Source of the DNA: Streptomyces aurantiogriseus
Lineage (GTDB): Bacteria > Actinomycetota > Actinomycetes > Streptomycetales > Streptomycetaceae
Direction: 5' to 3'
Length of the DNA: 64,000 nt
NCBI RefSeq assembly: GCF_014649375.1
Contig: NZ_BMSX01000026.1
Coordinates: 62,001 to 126,000 of the forward strand
In this document: positions 28,088-36,545 of the stretch, in pieces
How positions within the stretch are numbered: position 1 is the stretch's first letter
How the letters are laid out: every line of letters begins with the position of its first letter
The notes under the pieces: model-generated
Told to the model about the DNA's origin: nothing
The model's database searches: none
The model's input: the letters and a program-made list of their open reading frames with translations, nothing else
Position numbers and translations under genes: made by a program

Positions 28088-28666
28088 CTACAGCGCCGGC
28101 AGGATCGCGGGCATCAGGTCCTGGAAGGTGCGGCCGTTGGCCGGGGCGCCGAGGGCCGTCATGTTCCAGCCCGCGCCCACACGGTGCACCTTGGCCATGA
28201 TCTGGGCCGTGTAGGCGCCGCCGCCCGCGAGCGTGTAGCGCGCGAGCTCCTGGCCGTTGGTCTCGTCGACCAGGCGGCAGAACGCGTTCTGCACCTCCTG
28301 GAACGTCTGGCCCGTGAAGGAGTTCACGGTGAAGATGATCTGGTCGATGTGGACCGGGACGCGGGACAGGTCGACGAGGATCGCCTCGTCGTCGCCGCCC
28401 TGGCCGACACCGCCGACGAGGTTGTCACCGGTGTGGCGGACGGAGCCGTCGTCGCTCACCAGGTGGCGGAAGAAGACGACGTCGACCGGCTGCTTGTCCG
28501 CGAACAGAACGGCGGAGGCGTCGAGGTCGATCTCCCGGGTGCGGGAGCCGAACAGGCCGCGCCGGGGGGCCGCCTGCCAGCCGAGACCCATGCGCACCGC
28601 GGTCAGGCTGCCTCCGTCGTTCTTCTGCAGACTGATGGCCTGACCCTTGGTCATGTTGACGGTCAC
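28088..28666 (-). CDS. terD: TerD-family stress protein
   Basis: 192-aa Ca2+-binding protein of the TerD/CABP1 family, associated with resistance to tellurite, phage and membrane stress. Conserved blocks: MTKGQAISLQKNDGGSLTAVRMGLGW, ASAVLFADKQPVDVVFFRHL, HTGDNLVGGVGQGGDDEAILVDLSRVP (the Ca2+-binding acidic loops) and FCRLVDETNGQELARY. GTG 28664-28666 with GAGGGG upstream; the ATG four codons later is an alternative. First gene of an operon with the fusion protein. Its promoter carries a DNA-damage-type motif. Confidence 0.93.
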   Translation of the reverse strand: MTVNMTKGQAISLQKNDGGSLTAVRMGLGWQAAPRRGLFGSRTREIDLDASAVLFADKQPVDVVFFRHLVSDDGSVRHTGDNLVGGVGQGGDDEAILVDLSRVPVHIDQIIFTVNSFTGQTFQEVQNAFCRLVDETNGQELARYTLAGGGAYTAQIMAKVHRVGAGWNMTALGAPANGRTFQDLMPAILPAL

Positions 28667-28723
28667 GCGCTGATTCCCCTCTCGAACTGTCCCCTGTTGC
28701 CGCGGACCCCGCGGTTGACGAAA

Positions 28724-28746
28724 ACCCTACGCAAGAGCACTGACAG
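28724..28746 (-). promoter_or_regulatory. PafBC-type DNA-damage promoter of the terD operon
   Basis: Minus strand: CTGTCAGTG, 8 nt (CTCTTGCG), TAGGGT. Same layout as at uvrA, uvrB and ogt. Predicted start near 28717 leaves a leader of about 50 nt with GAGGGG before the terD GTG. Confidence 0.75.
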
Positions 28747-28819
28747 TGCCGTACCCAGGTCCGCACTTTGTGTCGTTCTTGCAACACAGTGCGTACGGCT
28801 GCCGGGCCCGGCCGGTCCG

Positions 28820-30967
28820 TCAGGCCAGACCGGCCTCCTTCATCTGGCGCAGTTCCTTCTTCATCTCCGCGACCTCGTCGCGCAGTCGGGCCGCGACCTC
28901 GAACTGGAGGTCCGCCGCGGCGGCCCGCATGCGCTCCGTCATCTCCTCGATCTGCTCGGCGAGTTCGGCGGCGGGGCGGTCGGTCGGGACCGTCTCCTTG
29001 GCCTTCGCCTTGGCGGGCTTGGTGGCCTTCGCGCCCTTGGCCGCCTTGTCGCCCAGGGAGGGCACCGGAGGCTTGGTGCCCCGGCCGTCCTTCTTGGCGC
29101 GGTAGCCCGAGCCGAGCAGCTGCTCGGTGTCGACCTCCTCGCGGGCGATCTGCGCGACGATGTCGTTGATCTTCTTGCGCAGCGGCTGCGGGTCGATGCC
29201 CTTCGCCTTGTTGTAGGCGATCTGCTTCTCCCGACGGCGGTTGGTCTCCTCGATGGCCCGTTCCATGCCCGGGGTGATCTTGTCGGCGTACATGTGGACC
29301 TGGCCGGAGACGTTGCGCGCCGCGCGACCGATGGTCTGGATCAGTGAGGTACCGGAGCGCAGGAAGCCCTCCTTGTCGGCGTCGAGGATCGCCACCAGGG
29401 ACACCTCGGGCAGGTCGAGTCCCTCCCGCAGGAGATTGATGCCGACCAGGACGTCGAACTCGCCTGCGCGCAGCTCGCGCAGCAGCTCGATGCGGCGCAG
29501 CGTGTCGACGTCACTGTGCAGATAACGCACCTGGATGCCCAGCTCCAGGAAGTAGTCCGTGAGGTCCTCGGCCATCTTCTTGGTGAGCGTGGTGACCAGG
29601 ACACGCTCGTCCTTCTCGACCCGCTGCCGGATCTCGTGCACCAGGTCGTCGATCTGGCCCTCGGTGGGCTTGACGACGACCTCGGGGTCGACGAGGCCGG
29701 TGGGGCGGATGATCTGCTCGACGACGCCGTCCCCGCGCGAGAGCTCGTACTTTCCGGGCGTCGCCGACAGATAGACGGTCTGCCCGATGCGCTCCTGGAA
29801 CTCCTCCCACTTCAGGGGACGGTTGTCGAGGGCGGAGGGCAGGCGGAAGCCGTGGTCGACGAGGGTGCGCTTGCGGGAGGCGTCACCTTCGTACATGGCG
29901 CCGATCTGCGGGACGGTGACGTGGGACTCGTCGATGACGAGCAGGAAGTCGTCCGGGAAGTAGTCCAGCAGGGTGTTCGGCGGGGAGCCGGGCGAGCGGC
30001 CGTCGAAGTGCATCGAGTAGTTCTCCACGCCGGAGCAGCTGCCGATCTGGCGAAGCATCTCGATGTCGTACGTGGTGCGCATGCGCAGGCGCTGGGCCTC
30101 CAGGAGCTTGCCCTGCTTCTCCAGCTCCGCCAGGCGCTCGCCCAGCTCCTTCTCGATGTCGTTGACGGCCCTTTCCAAGCGCTCGGGGCCGGCGACATAG
30201 TGGGAGGCCGGGAAGACGTACAGCTGCTCGTCGTCGCTGATGATCTCGCCGGTGAGCGGGTGGAGGGTGGAGAGGGCCTCGATCTCGTCGCCGAACATCT
30301 CGATGCGTACGGCGAGCTCCTCGTAGACCGGGAAGATCTCGATGGTGTCGCCGCGCACCCGGAAGGTGCCGCGGGTGAACGCCATGTCGTTGCGCGTGTA
30401 CTGGATGTCCACGAAACGGCGCAGCAGCTCGTCCCGGTCGATCTCCTCGCCGACCTTGAGGGGAACCATGCGGTCCACGTACTCCTGCGGAGTACCGAGG
30501 CCGTAGATGCAGGAGACCGAGGCGACCACGACGACGTCGCGGCGGGTGAGCAGCGAGTTGGTGGCGGAGTGGCGCAGGCGCTCGACCTCCTCGTTGATCG
30601 AGGAGTCCTTCTCGATGTAGGTGTCCGACTGCGGGACGTACGCCTCGGGCTGGTAGTAGTCGTAGTACGAGACGAAGTACTCGACCGCGTTGTTCGGCAG
30701 CAGCTCGCGGAACTCGTTCGCCAGCTGGGCGGCCAGGGTCTTGTTCGGCGCCATCACGAGCGTGGGGCGCTGGAGCTTCTCGATCATCCACGCGGTGGTG
30801 GCGGACTTGCCGGTGCCGGTCGCGCCCAGGAGGACCACGTCCTTCTCACCGGCCCCGATGCGCTGGGCCAGCTCGGCGATGGCCGTCGGCTGGTCGCCGC
30901 TGGGCTGGTAGGGGCTGACGACCTCGAAGGGCGCCACCGTGCGTTCGATGTGGGAAACGGGCCGCAT
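28820..30967 (-). CDS. uvrB: Excinuclease ABC subunit B
   Basis: Helicase-like damage-verification subunit of nucleotide excision repair, 715 aa. Walker A GATGTGKSATT at 48-58, the beta-hairpin region YYDYYQPEAYVPQSDTYIEKDSSIN, helicase motif DESHVT, motif VI QTIGRAARN, and a C-terminal UVR hairpin (EQIEEMTERMRAAAADLQFEVAARLRDEV). A Lys/Ala-rich insert lies near residue 640. Start ATG 30965-30967 (MRPVSHIERTVAPFEV); an in-frame upstream TTG lies inside the promoter and is rejected. The -10 box ends 7 nt before the ATG, so the mRNA is probably leaderless. Confidence 0.98.
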   Translation of the reverse strand: MRPVSHIERTVAPFEVVSPYQPSGDQPTAIAELAQRIGAGEKDVVLLGATGTGKSATTAWMIEKLQRPTLVMAPNKTLAAQLANEFRELLPNNAVEYFVSYYDYYQPEAYVPQSDTYIEKDSSINEEVERLRHSATNSLLTRRDVVVVASVSCIYGLGTPQEYVDRMVPLKVGEEIDRDELLRRFVDIQYTRNDMAFTRGTFRVRGDTIEIFPVYEELAVRIEMFGDEIEALSTLHPLTGEIISDDEQLYVFPASHYVAGPERLERAVNDIEKELGERLAELEKQGKLLEAQRLRMRTTYDIEMLRQIGSCSGVENYSMHFDGRSPGSPPNTLLDYFPDDFLLVIDESHVTVPQIGAMYEGDASRKRTLVDHGFRLPSALDNRPLKWEEFQERIGQTVYLSATPGKYELSRGDGVVEQIIRPTGLVDPEVVVKPTEGQIDDLVHEIRQRVEKDERVLVTTLTKKMAEDLTDYFLELGIQVRYLHSDVDTLRRIELLRELRAGEFDVLVGINLLREGLDLPEVSLVAILDADKEGFLRSGTSLIQTIGRAARNVSGQVHMYADKITPGMERAIEETNRRREKQIAYNKAKGIDPQPLRKKINDIVAQIAREEVDTEQLLGSGYRAKKDGRGTKPPVPSLGDKAAKGAKATKPAKAKAKETVPTDRPAAELAEQIEEMTERMRAAAADLQFEVAARLRDEVAEMKKELRQMKEAGLA

Positions 30968-30974
30968 GCCATCC

Positions 30975-30997
30975 ACCGTACGACCCCCCACTGACAA
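30975..30997 (-). promoter_or_regulatory. PafBC-type DNA-damage promoter of uvrB
   Basis: Minus strand: TTGTCAGTG, 8 nt (GGGGGTCG), TACGGT, then GGATGGC and the ATG. Exact consensus fit with 7-nt spacing to the start codon. It begins 10 nt inside the space after the MHYT gene. Confidence 0.85.
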
Positions 30998-31007
30998 CGG
31001 GGCCCGA

Positions 31008-31874
31008 TCAGCGGTTCTGCGGGGTCCTGGGCTCGTGGTGGACCAGCTTGCGGCGGGTACGCGGCGGGACCCGGCGGACGGAGTGCGGGGGGTGACTGTG
31101 GGCGGGGACGCCCGGCTTGTGCTCGGCGCGGGTCCAGTCGGGCCTGCCCATGACCATCAGCGGGTCGAAGAGGACGACGACGCCCGCGAGACAGAGGAAG
31201 GCGAGGGGACCGATCAGCATCGGTGCGAGCAGACTTGCGGGAGAGTCGCCCGGGGACGGTGTGCCGGTGGCGTGGAGATGGACGTTCACGGCGGCCATGC
31301 CCGTGTAGTGCATGCCGGAGACGGCCAGGCCCATGACCAGGCTCGCGCCCACGCTCCACAGGAAGCCCCTGACCTGTCCGGCGGCCCACAGGGCGGCGGT
31401 GGCGGCGGCCATGGCTATGGCGACGGAGACGGCCACGGTGAGCGTGTTGTACTGCAGGTTGCCGCTGAAGCGCATCCCGGCCATGCCCAGGTAGTGCATG
31501 GAGGCGATGCCCAGACCGGTGATGGTGCCCCCGGTGAACAGCGCGGTGCCCGTGGCGCCCTTGTAGCCGACTATGAAGATCCCGATGCCCACCATGACGA
31601 TGGCGACGCCCAGGCTGGCGTAGGTGGTCGGTTTGTCGTAGTGGATCGGGGCGCCCGCGATCGTGAAGCCCATCATGGCGATGAAGTGCATGGTCCAGAT
31701 GCCGGAGCCGATCGCCGCCGAGCCGAGGGCGAGCCATCCGGGGCGCCAGGAGTGGGCGACGAGCAGGGCTCTGGTGGTGCAGCGCAGGCCGAGGGCGCCA
31801 CCGAGGCAGGCCATGAGGTAGGCCACCAGCGGTGTGACGAGTCCGTAGCTGAATCCGTCGACCGTGCCGTGCAT
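31008..31874 (-). CDS. MHYT-domain integral membrane sensor
   Basis: 288-aa membrane protein with seven predicted helices. Three MHYT motifs are seen: MHFIAMMGF (62-70), MHYLGMAGM and MHYTGMAA. These His/Met-rich motifs on the outer face are proposed to bind copper and sense O2, CO or NO. No GGDEF/EAL output domain follows; the tail is a short basic region ending HHEPRTPQNR. ATG 31872-31874 with GGAAGGG upstream. Longer starts enter GC-rich sequence without a site. Confidence 0.9.
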   Translation of the reverse strand: MHGTVDGFSYGLVTPLVAYLMACLGGALGLRCTTRALLVAHSWRPGWLALGSAAIGSGIWTMHFIAMMGFTIAGAPIHYDKPTTYASLGVAIVMVGIGIFIVGYKGATGTALFTGGTITGLGIASMHYLGMAGMRFSGNLQYNTLTVAVSVAIAMAAATAALWAAGQVRGFLWSVGASLVMGLAVSGMHYTGMAAVNVHLHATGTPSPGDSPASLLAPMLIGPLAFLCLAGVVVLFDPLMVMGRPDWTRAEHKPGVPAHSHPPHSVRRVPPRTRRKLVHHEPRTPQNR

Positions 31875-32147
31875 GCGCGGTTGCCCTTCCGCCCTGTTGC
31901 TGGATCCCTGAAACGCGCCCCCTCCCAGGACGGCGCGAACGGCCAGGGGTGACGCAGAGAGTATGACCCCCACCGGAATGGTCGAACGATTTTCCGGCAA
32001 AGAAACACGGCCTTGCCCCACATGTGCGGCACCGGTGAGCGGGGCCGGGCGTCTCCTTTCATTCAGTGGTCATCCTGCACTTCCCCGTCGTTGACCGTCT
32101 GCTGTCACAGTTGAGCTGTACGTGATCGCTCGTCGCGAGGAGTACGC

Positions 32148-33020
32148 ATGCACGCGCGTGCAGTTGCCGTCACGGCCACCGCGCTCCTGGGCGCCGTCGC
32201 CCTGGTGCCCCCCGTCCACGACGCCCGAGCCGGCATCGGGCCCCGGCCCGAGGTGATCGCCCACCGGGGCGCTTCCGCGCAGGCTCCCGAGAACACCCTG
32301 GCAGCCGTCGACGCGGCGGCCGGCCTGGGTGCCCGCTGGGTGGAGAACGACGTCCAGCGCACCAAGGACGGCGAACTGGTGGTGATCCACGACGACAGCC
32401 TCAGCCGTACGACCGACGTCGAGGAGGTCTTCCCCGGGCGTGCTCCGTGGAAGGTGAAGGACTTCACCGCGGCCGAGATCGCGCGGCTCGACGCGGGGAG
32501 CTGGTTCGGCTCCGCGTACGCGGGCGCGCGCGTGCCGACACTGAAGGAGTACGTCCGCCGTGTCGAGCGTCACCATCAGAAGCTGCTTCTGGAGATCAAG
32601 AATCCGCAGTTGTATCCGGGGATCGAGCAGCAGACCCTCAAGGTGCTCGGCAACGAGGGCTGGCTCGACCGGCAGCACCTCACCGGCCGGCTGATCGTGC
32701 AGAGCTTCAGTGCCGACACCCTGCGGACCGTCCACGACCTGAAGCCGGCGGTCACGACCGGACTGCTGGGCAAGCCGTCCGCGACGGCCCTGCCCGGCTA
32801 CGCGCGCTTCGCCGACCTGATCAACCCCTCGTACGCGTCCCTCTCCCGGGACTACGTGTCAGCGGTGCACGCGGTGACGGGGCCGCACGGGAGGCCGCTG
32901 GAGGTCTTCGTCTGGACCGTCGACCACGCCTCCGTCGCCCGGACCGTGGCCGGGTACGGCGTCGACGGCATCATCACCAACCGGCCGGACGTGGTGCGGC
33001 GGGCCCTGGTCCGGCCCTGA
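32148..33020 (+). CDS. glpQ: Secreted glycerophosphodiester phosphodiesterase
   Basis: 290 aa; hydrolyses glycerophosphodiesters to glycerol-3-phosphate and alcohol, probably in phosphate or lipid scavenging outside the cell. Sec signal peptide of about 28 residues ending DARA. GDPD-fold motifs: IAHRGASAQAPENT with H39, R40 and E48; WVENDVQRTKDGELVVIHDD with E66, D68 and the second His; C-terminal EVFVWTVD. ATG 32148 with GAGGAG upstream. Divergent from the MHYT gene across 273 nt that holds no other gene I can see. Confidence 0.93.
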   Translation: MHARAVAVTATALLGAVALVPPVHDARAGIGPRPEVIAHRGASAQAPENTLAAVDAAAGLGARWVENDVQRTKDGELVVIHDDSLSRTTDVEEVFPGRAPWKVKDFTAAEIARLDAGSWFGSAYAGARVPTLKEYVRRVERHHQKLLLEIKNPQLYPGIEQQTLKVLGNEGWLDRQHLTGRLIVQSFSADTLRTVHDLKPAVTTGLLGKPSATALPGYARFADLINPSYASLSRDYVSAVHAVTGPHGRPLEVFVWTVDHASVARTVAGYGVDGIITNRPDVVRRALVRP

Positions 33021-33063
33021 GCTCCGGCCGCTGCTGGGCCCGGGCCCACCGCTGTCCGGGGCG

Positions 33064-33086
33064 TTGTCAGTGGCAGGCCGTACGGT
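33064..33086 (+). promoter_or_regulatory. PafBC-type DNA-damage promoter of ogt
   Basis: TTGTCAGTG (33064-33072), 8 nt (GCAGGCCG), TACGGT (33081-33086), then GGGGCGC and ATG at 33094. Exact consensus and the same 7-nt spacing as uvrB and uvrC, predicting a leaderless mRNA. Confidence 0.85.
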
Positions 33087-33093
33087 GGGGCGC

Positions 33094-33648
33094 ATGGACA
33101 GCCATGGGCAGGACGAGCAGCAGGTCGTGTGGACCGTCGTCGGCACCGCCATCGGTCCGCTGCTGCTGGCCGCGACCCGCGAGGGCCTGGTCAACGTCGT
33201 GTTCCACGCCGGCGAGGCGGTGCGCGACAAGGCGCTCGGCCGCCTCGCGGAGCGGCTGGGCGCCGAGCCGGTGGAGGCACCCGGCTCCCCGCTGCTGGCC
33301 GAGGCGATACGCCAGGTCGAGGCCTACTTCGCGGGTGAGCGGCGCGACTTCGAGCTGCCCCTGGACTGGTCGCTGATCTCCGGCTTCAACCGGCAGGTCC
33401 TGCGTGAGCTCGCCTCCGGCGTCCCGTACGGGGCGGTCGTCGGTTACGGCGATCTGGCGAAGCGGGTGGGACAGCCGGGGGCCGCGCAGGCGGTGGGGAC
33501 GGCGATGGGTGCCAATCCCCTGCCGGTGGTCGTGCCCTGTCATCGGGTCGTGGAGAGCGACGGCGGGATCGGCGGCTTCGGGGGCGGCCTGGAGACCAAG
33601 CGCAAGCTGCTCGCTCTGGAGGGGGTACTGCCCGAGCCGCTGTTCTGA
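33094..33648 (+). CDS. ogt: Methylated-DNA--protein-cysteine methyltransferase
   Basis: Suicide repair protein that takes methyl groups from O6-methylguanine; 184 aa. The acceptor is C149 in PVVVPCHRV; the helix-turn-helix Arg finger region FNRQVLRELASGVPYGAVVGYGDLA precedes it. ATG 33094 is chosen over an in-frame TTG at 33064, which is the first base of the promoter box. The promoter is shared in form with uvrA/B/C, which fits a DNA-repair regulon. Confidence 0.96.
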   Translation: MDSHGQDEQQVVWTVVGTAIGPLLLAATREGLVNVVFHAGEAVRDKALGRLAERLGAEPVEAPGSPLLAEAIRQVEAYFAGERRDFELPLDWSLISGFNRQVLRELASGVPYGAVVGYGDLAKRVGQPGAAQAVGTAMGANPLPVVVPCHRVVESDGGIGGFGGGLETKRKLLALEGVLPEPLF

Positions 33649-33700
33649 GGTGCGGCTCCGGGGTATGTCCAGGGGACACGACAGGGGGGAGACTGCGCCG

Positions 33701-33781
33701 ATGACCACCTGCCTCGCACACGGCTACGACCGTGGCCCTCTCCGGCACGCAGACCGCGGCCGGGCCTGGTGTACGCCGTGA
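33701..33781 (+). CDS. 26-residue leader ORF coupled to the MFS gene
   Basis: ATG 33701 is preceded by GGGGGGAG 9 nt away, the only good ribosome site upstream of the transporter. The peptide starts MTTCLAHGYDRG, has two Cys and is Arg-rich. Its stop TGA (33779-33781) overlaps the GTG at 33778 (GTGA), so the transporter may be translated by re-initiation. Too short for codon-bias evidence; a regulatory leader peptide is possible. Confidence 0.45.
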   Translation: MTTCLAHGYDRGPLRHADRGRAWCTP

Positions 33782-35064
33782 CGGCCGTCGAGCGGGCCGC
33801 GGTTCCACCCGTCACGGCCGACCTTCTGCCCGCCCTGCGGCGCCGTACGACCGGGGTGCTGGTCGCGAGCCAGATCCTCGGCGGGCTCGGCGTCGCGACC
33901 GGCATCGCGCTGGCCGCCGTGCTGGCCCGGCAGGTCAGCGGTACCGAGGCGCTGTCCGGGCTCGCGCCCACCGCGACCGTCGCCGGCACGGCCGTGCTGT
34001 CGATGCCGATGGCCGCGCTCATGACGGCGCGCGGGCGCCGGCCGGGGCTGGTGCTGGCCTACCTCGTGGGCGCCCTCGGCGCCGGTGTGGTCGTGGTGGC
34101 GGCGCGAATGGGGAGCTTTCCGCTGCTGCTGTGCGGCATGGCCGCGTTCGGCGCTGCCTCGTCGGCGAACCTGCAGGCGCGGTTCGCGGCCGCCGATCTG
34201 GCCGAGCCGCAGCGGCGGGCCCGGGCCATCTCGCACGTCGTGTGGGCGACCACCCTCGGCGCCGTCCTGGGGCCGAACATCGCCGCGCCCGCCGGCCGCA
34301 GCGTCTCCGGCCTCGGGATACCCGAGGCGGCGGGGCCGTTCCTGTGGGCTGCCGGGATCTTCCTCATGGCGGCGGTCGTGGTGGCGGTGCTGCTGCGGCC
34401 CGACCCGCTGCTGACGGCCCGGGCGCTCGCACCGGAGGACGAGCGCTCCCCCGAGGCCCGTTCCCTGCGCGCCGGGCTGGACGCCGTCGTCGCCTCCCCT
34501 CGTGCGCGGCTCGCGCTCGTGACGGTGGCCGTGTCGCACACGGCGATGGTCTCCGTCATGTCGATGACCCCGGTCGACCTCGCCCACCACGGGGCGGGCA
34601 TCGATCTGATCGGGCTGGTCATCAGCGGGCACATCGCGGGCATGTACGCGTTCTCGCCGTTGATGGGACGGCTGGCGGACCGGGTGGGACGGTTGTCGGT
34701 GACGGGGCTCGCGGCAGGGTTGCTGGCCTGTGCGCTGTTCCTGGCCGGGACGGCGGGTGACCGTCACGGCCAGACCGCCGTCGGGCTCTTCGTGCTGGGT
34801 CTGGGGTGGTCGGCCGGGCTGGTGGCCGGCTCCGCGCTGCTCACGGACGCGGTGCCGCAGTCCGCGCGGGCCGCCGCCCAGGGCCTGTCCGACCTCGCCA
34901 TGAACACCTCGGCGGGCGTCGGCGGAGCGATCGCCGGACTCGTGGTGGCGCAGGCGAGCTACGCGTGGCTGAACCTGGCCGCGGCGTGTCTACTCGTCCC
35001 CATGGCCGGGTTGGCGCTGTTCACGCGGGGCAGGGCGGCGGGTGGCGCACCGGGCGGCGGCTGA
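33778..35064 (+). CDS. MFS drug/metabolite exporter
   Basis: 428-aa membrane protein with 12 predicted helices. N-terminal QILGGLGVATGIALAAVLARQVSG, the ARGRRPG loop 2-3 remnant, and C-terminal LADRVGRLSVTGLAAGLLA duplicate the MFS motif A. PQSARAAAQGLSDLAMNTSAGVGGAIAGLV is helix 10-11. Substrate unknown. Start GTG 33778 overlaps the leader ORF stop; another in-frame GTG at 33769 gives 431 aa and cannot be excluded. Confidence 0.88.
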   Translation: MTAVERAAVPPVTADLLPALRRRTTGVLVASQILGGLGVATGIALAAVLARQVSGTEALSGLAPTATVAGTAVLSMPMAALMTARGRRPGLVLAYLVGALGAGVVVVAARMGSFPLLLCGMAAFGAASSANLQARFAAADLAEPQRRARAISHVVWATTLGAVLGPNIAAPAGRSVSGLGIPEAAGPFLWAAGIFLMAAVVVAVLLRPDPLLTARALAPEDERSPEARSLRAGLDAVVASPRARLALVTVAVSHTAMVSVMSMTPVDLAHHGAGIDLIGLVISGHIAGMYAFSPLMGRLADRVGRLSVTGLAAGLLACALFLAGTAGDRHGQTAVGLFVLGLGWSAGLVAGSALLTDAVPQSARAAAQGLSDLAMNTSAGVGGAIAGLVVAQASYAWLNLAAACLLVPMAGLALFTRGRAAGGAPGGG

Positions 35065-35109
35065 GAGCGGGGGGCGGGGGCAACCGGGGGCAGCCGGGTC
35101 ACCTGCGTG

Positions 35110-35538
35110 TCAGTCGTAGTGCCGTACCTCGATGACATTGCCGTCCGGGTCGCTGAAGTAGAAGCTGCGGGTGGCCTTGCCGCGGGCGCCGAAGGAGCCG
35201 TGCGAGACCTCCGACACGGGGACGGCGTGGTCCGCCAGGCGCGTACTGAGGGCGTCGAAGGCCGCCTGGGGCAGGGCGAGACAGATGTGGTTCACCGGGT
35301 GTCCCGCGCTGTCGGCGGCCCCGGGGAGCATCGTCATGCGTTCCGCCGTGGTCAGCGGCATCAGGTCGAGGAGGGCCTCGTCGTTGACGCGTACGGAGGG
35401 AAACGGCGCCTCGCCTGCGGCGAACTCGGTGACCCGGACGGGTTCCAGGCCGACGGTCTTCTCGTAGAAGTCGGCCGCGGCAAGCGGGTCGCGCACCCAC
35501 AGGACGACGTGGTCGAGACGTGTCGCGTTGTCCGTCAT
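35110..35538 (-). CDS. VOC-family (glyoxalase/bleomycin-resistance) protein
   Basis: 142 aa with two beta-alpha-beta-beta-beta units: RLDHVVLWVRDPLAAADFYEKTVGLEPV and VNHICLALPQAAFDALSTRL..., ending FYFSDPDGNVIEVRHYD. Candidate metal ligands H10, H85 and E137-type positions are present. Dioxygenase, isomerase or resistance roles are all possible. ATG 35536-35538; divergent from psuG. Confidence 0.88.
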   Translation of the reverse strand: MTDNATRLDHVVLWVRDPLAAADFYEKTVGLEPVRVTEFAAGEAPFPSVRVNDEALLDLMPLTTAERMTMLPGAADSAGHPVNHICLALPQAAFDALSTRLADHAVPVSEVSHGSFGARGKATRSFYFSDPDGNVIEVRHYD

Positions 35539-35636
35539 GCATTCCAGGCTGGTGTCGTCCCCCACAGGCCGCAAGGGTTTGACCGGGGGCGCCTTTCGCC
35601 AGAGATGAGGGAAGACCGAAGGACAGGAGGCAGGCC

Positions 35637-36545
35637 GTGGTGCTGGTGATGTCGGAAGAGGTGCGGGAGGCGGTTGACGCGCGTCGACCCGTGGTGGCCC
35701 TGGAGTCCACGATCATCGCCCATGGGCTGCCCCGCCCGCGCAATCTGCAGGTGGCGCTGGAGCTGGAGGCGGTCGTGCGCGCGGAGGGCGCCGTACCGGC
35801 GACGATCGCCGTGCTGGACGGACGGCCCCATGTCGGCCTGGACAAGGAGCAGCTGGAGCGGGTCGCCAACGAGGACGGGATCCGCAAGCTGGGCCACCGT
35901 GACCTGCCGCTCGCGGTGGCCTCGGGGGCGAGCGGGGCAACCACGGTGTCGGCGACCGCGCTGCTGGCGGCGCTGGCGGGGGTACGGGTGTTCGCGACGG
36001 GCGGGCTCGGCGGGGTGCACCGGGAGTGGACGGTGACCCAGGACGAGTCCGCCGATCTGGGCCTGCTGGCGCGCACGCGGATCACCGTGGTGTGCGCCGG
36101 GGTGAAGTCGATCCTGGACGTGCCGGCGACCCTGCAACGGCTGGAGACGCTGGGCGTCGCCGTGGCCGGGTACGGCACGGACCGCTTCCCGGGCTTCTAC
36201 CTGTCCGACTCCGGGCATCCGGTCGACTGGACGCTGGACAGTCCGCAGCAGGTCGCGGACGTGATGCGGGCTCAGGACGCTCTGGGGAGACCGGAGTCGG
36301 CACTGATCATCGCCAATCCGGTGCCGGAGGCCGAGCAGTTGGATCCGGAGCTCCACGCGCGTGTGCTCGCCGACGCGCTGCACGCGTGCGAGGCGGAGGG
36401 CGTGACCGGGCAGGCCGTGACACCGTTCCTGCTCGACTACCTGGTCCGGCACACCGACGGCGCGTCCCTGAGCGCCAATCTGGCGGCCGTGCGCGGCAAC
36501 GTACGCCTGGCGGCACGGATCGCCGCGGCCTGGGCCAGGGTGTGA
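35637..36545 (+). CDS. psuG: Pseudouridine-5'-phosphate glycosidase
   Basis: 302 aa; splits pseudouridine 5'-phosphate into uracil and ribose 5-phosphate. Family signatures: VALESTIIAHGLPRPRN, GATIAVLDG-like PATIAVLDGRPHVGL, ATGGLGGVHRE, VVCAGVKSILDVPATLQRLETLGV, YGTDRFPGFY and QAVTPFLLDYL. GTG 35637 with AGGAGG upstream. Its last 4 nt overlap the kinase start (GTGA), so psuG and psuK are co-translated for pseudouridine salvage. Confidence 0.95.
   Translation: MVLVMSEEVREAVDARRPVVALESTIIAHGLPRPRNLQVALELEAVVRAEGAVPATIAVLDGRPHVGLDKEQLERVANEDGIRKLGHRDLPLAVASGASGATTVSATALLAALAGVRVFATGGLGGVHREWTVTQDESADLGLLARTRITVVCAGVKSILDVPATLQRLETLGVAVAGYGTDRFPGFYLSDSGHPVDWTLDSPQQVADVMRAQDALGRPESALIIANPVPEAEQLDPELHARVLADALHACEAEGVTGQAVTPFLLDYLVRHTDGASLSANLAAVRGNVRLAARIAAAWARV

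Noticed and set aside
32086..32136. CTGTCACAG-N8-TACGTG upstream of the GDPD gene as another PafBC-type site
   Set aside because: Both boxes deviate from consensus (no GTG after TGTCA, -10 ends in G).
33064..33093. Upstream TTG start for ogt (and the equivalent TTG for uvrB)
   Set aside because: The added residues (MSVxGRTV...) are a translation of the promoter boxes themselves.
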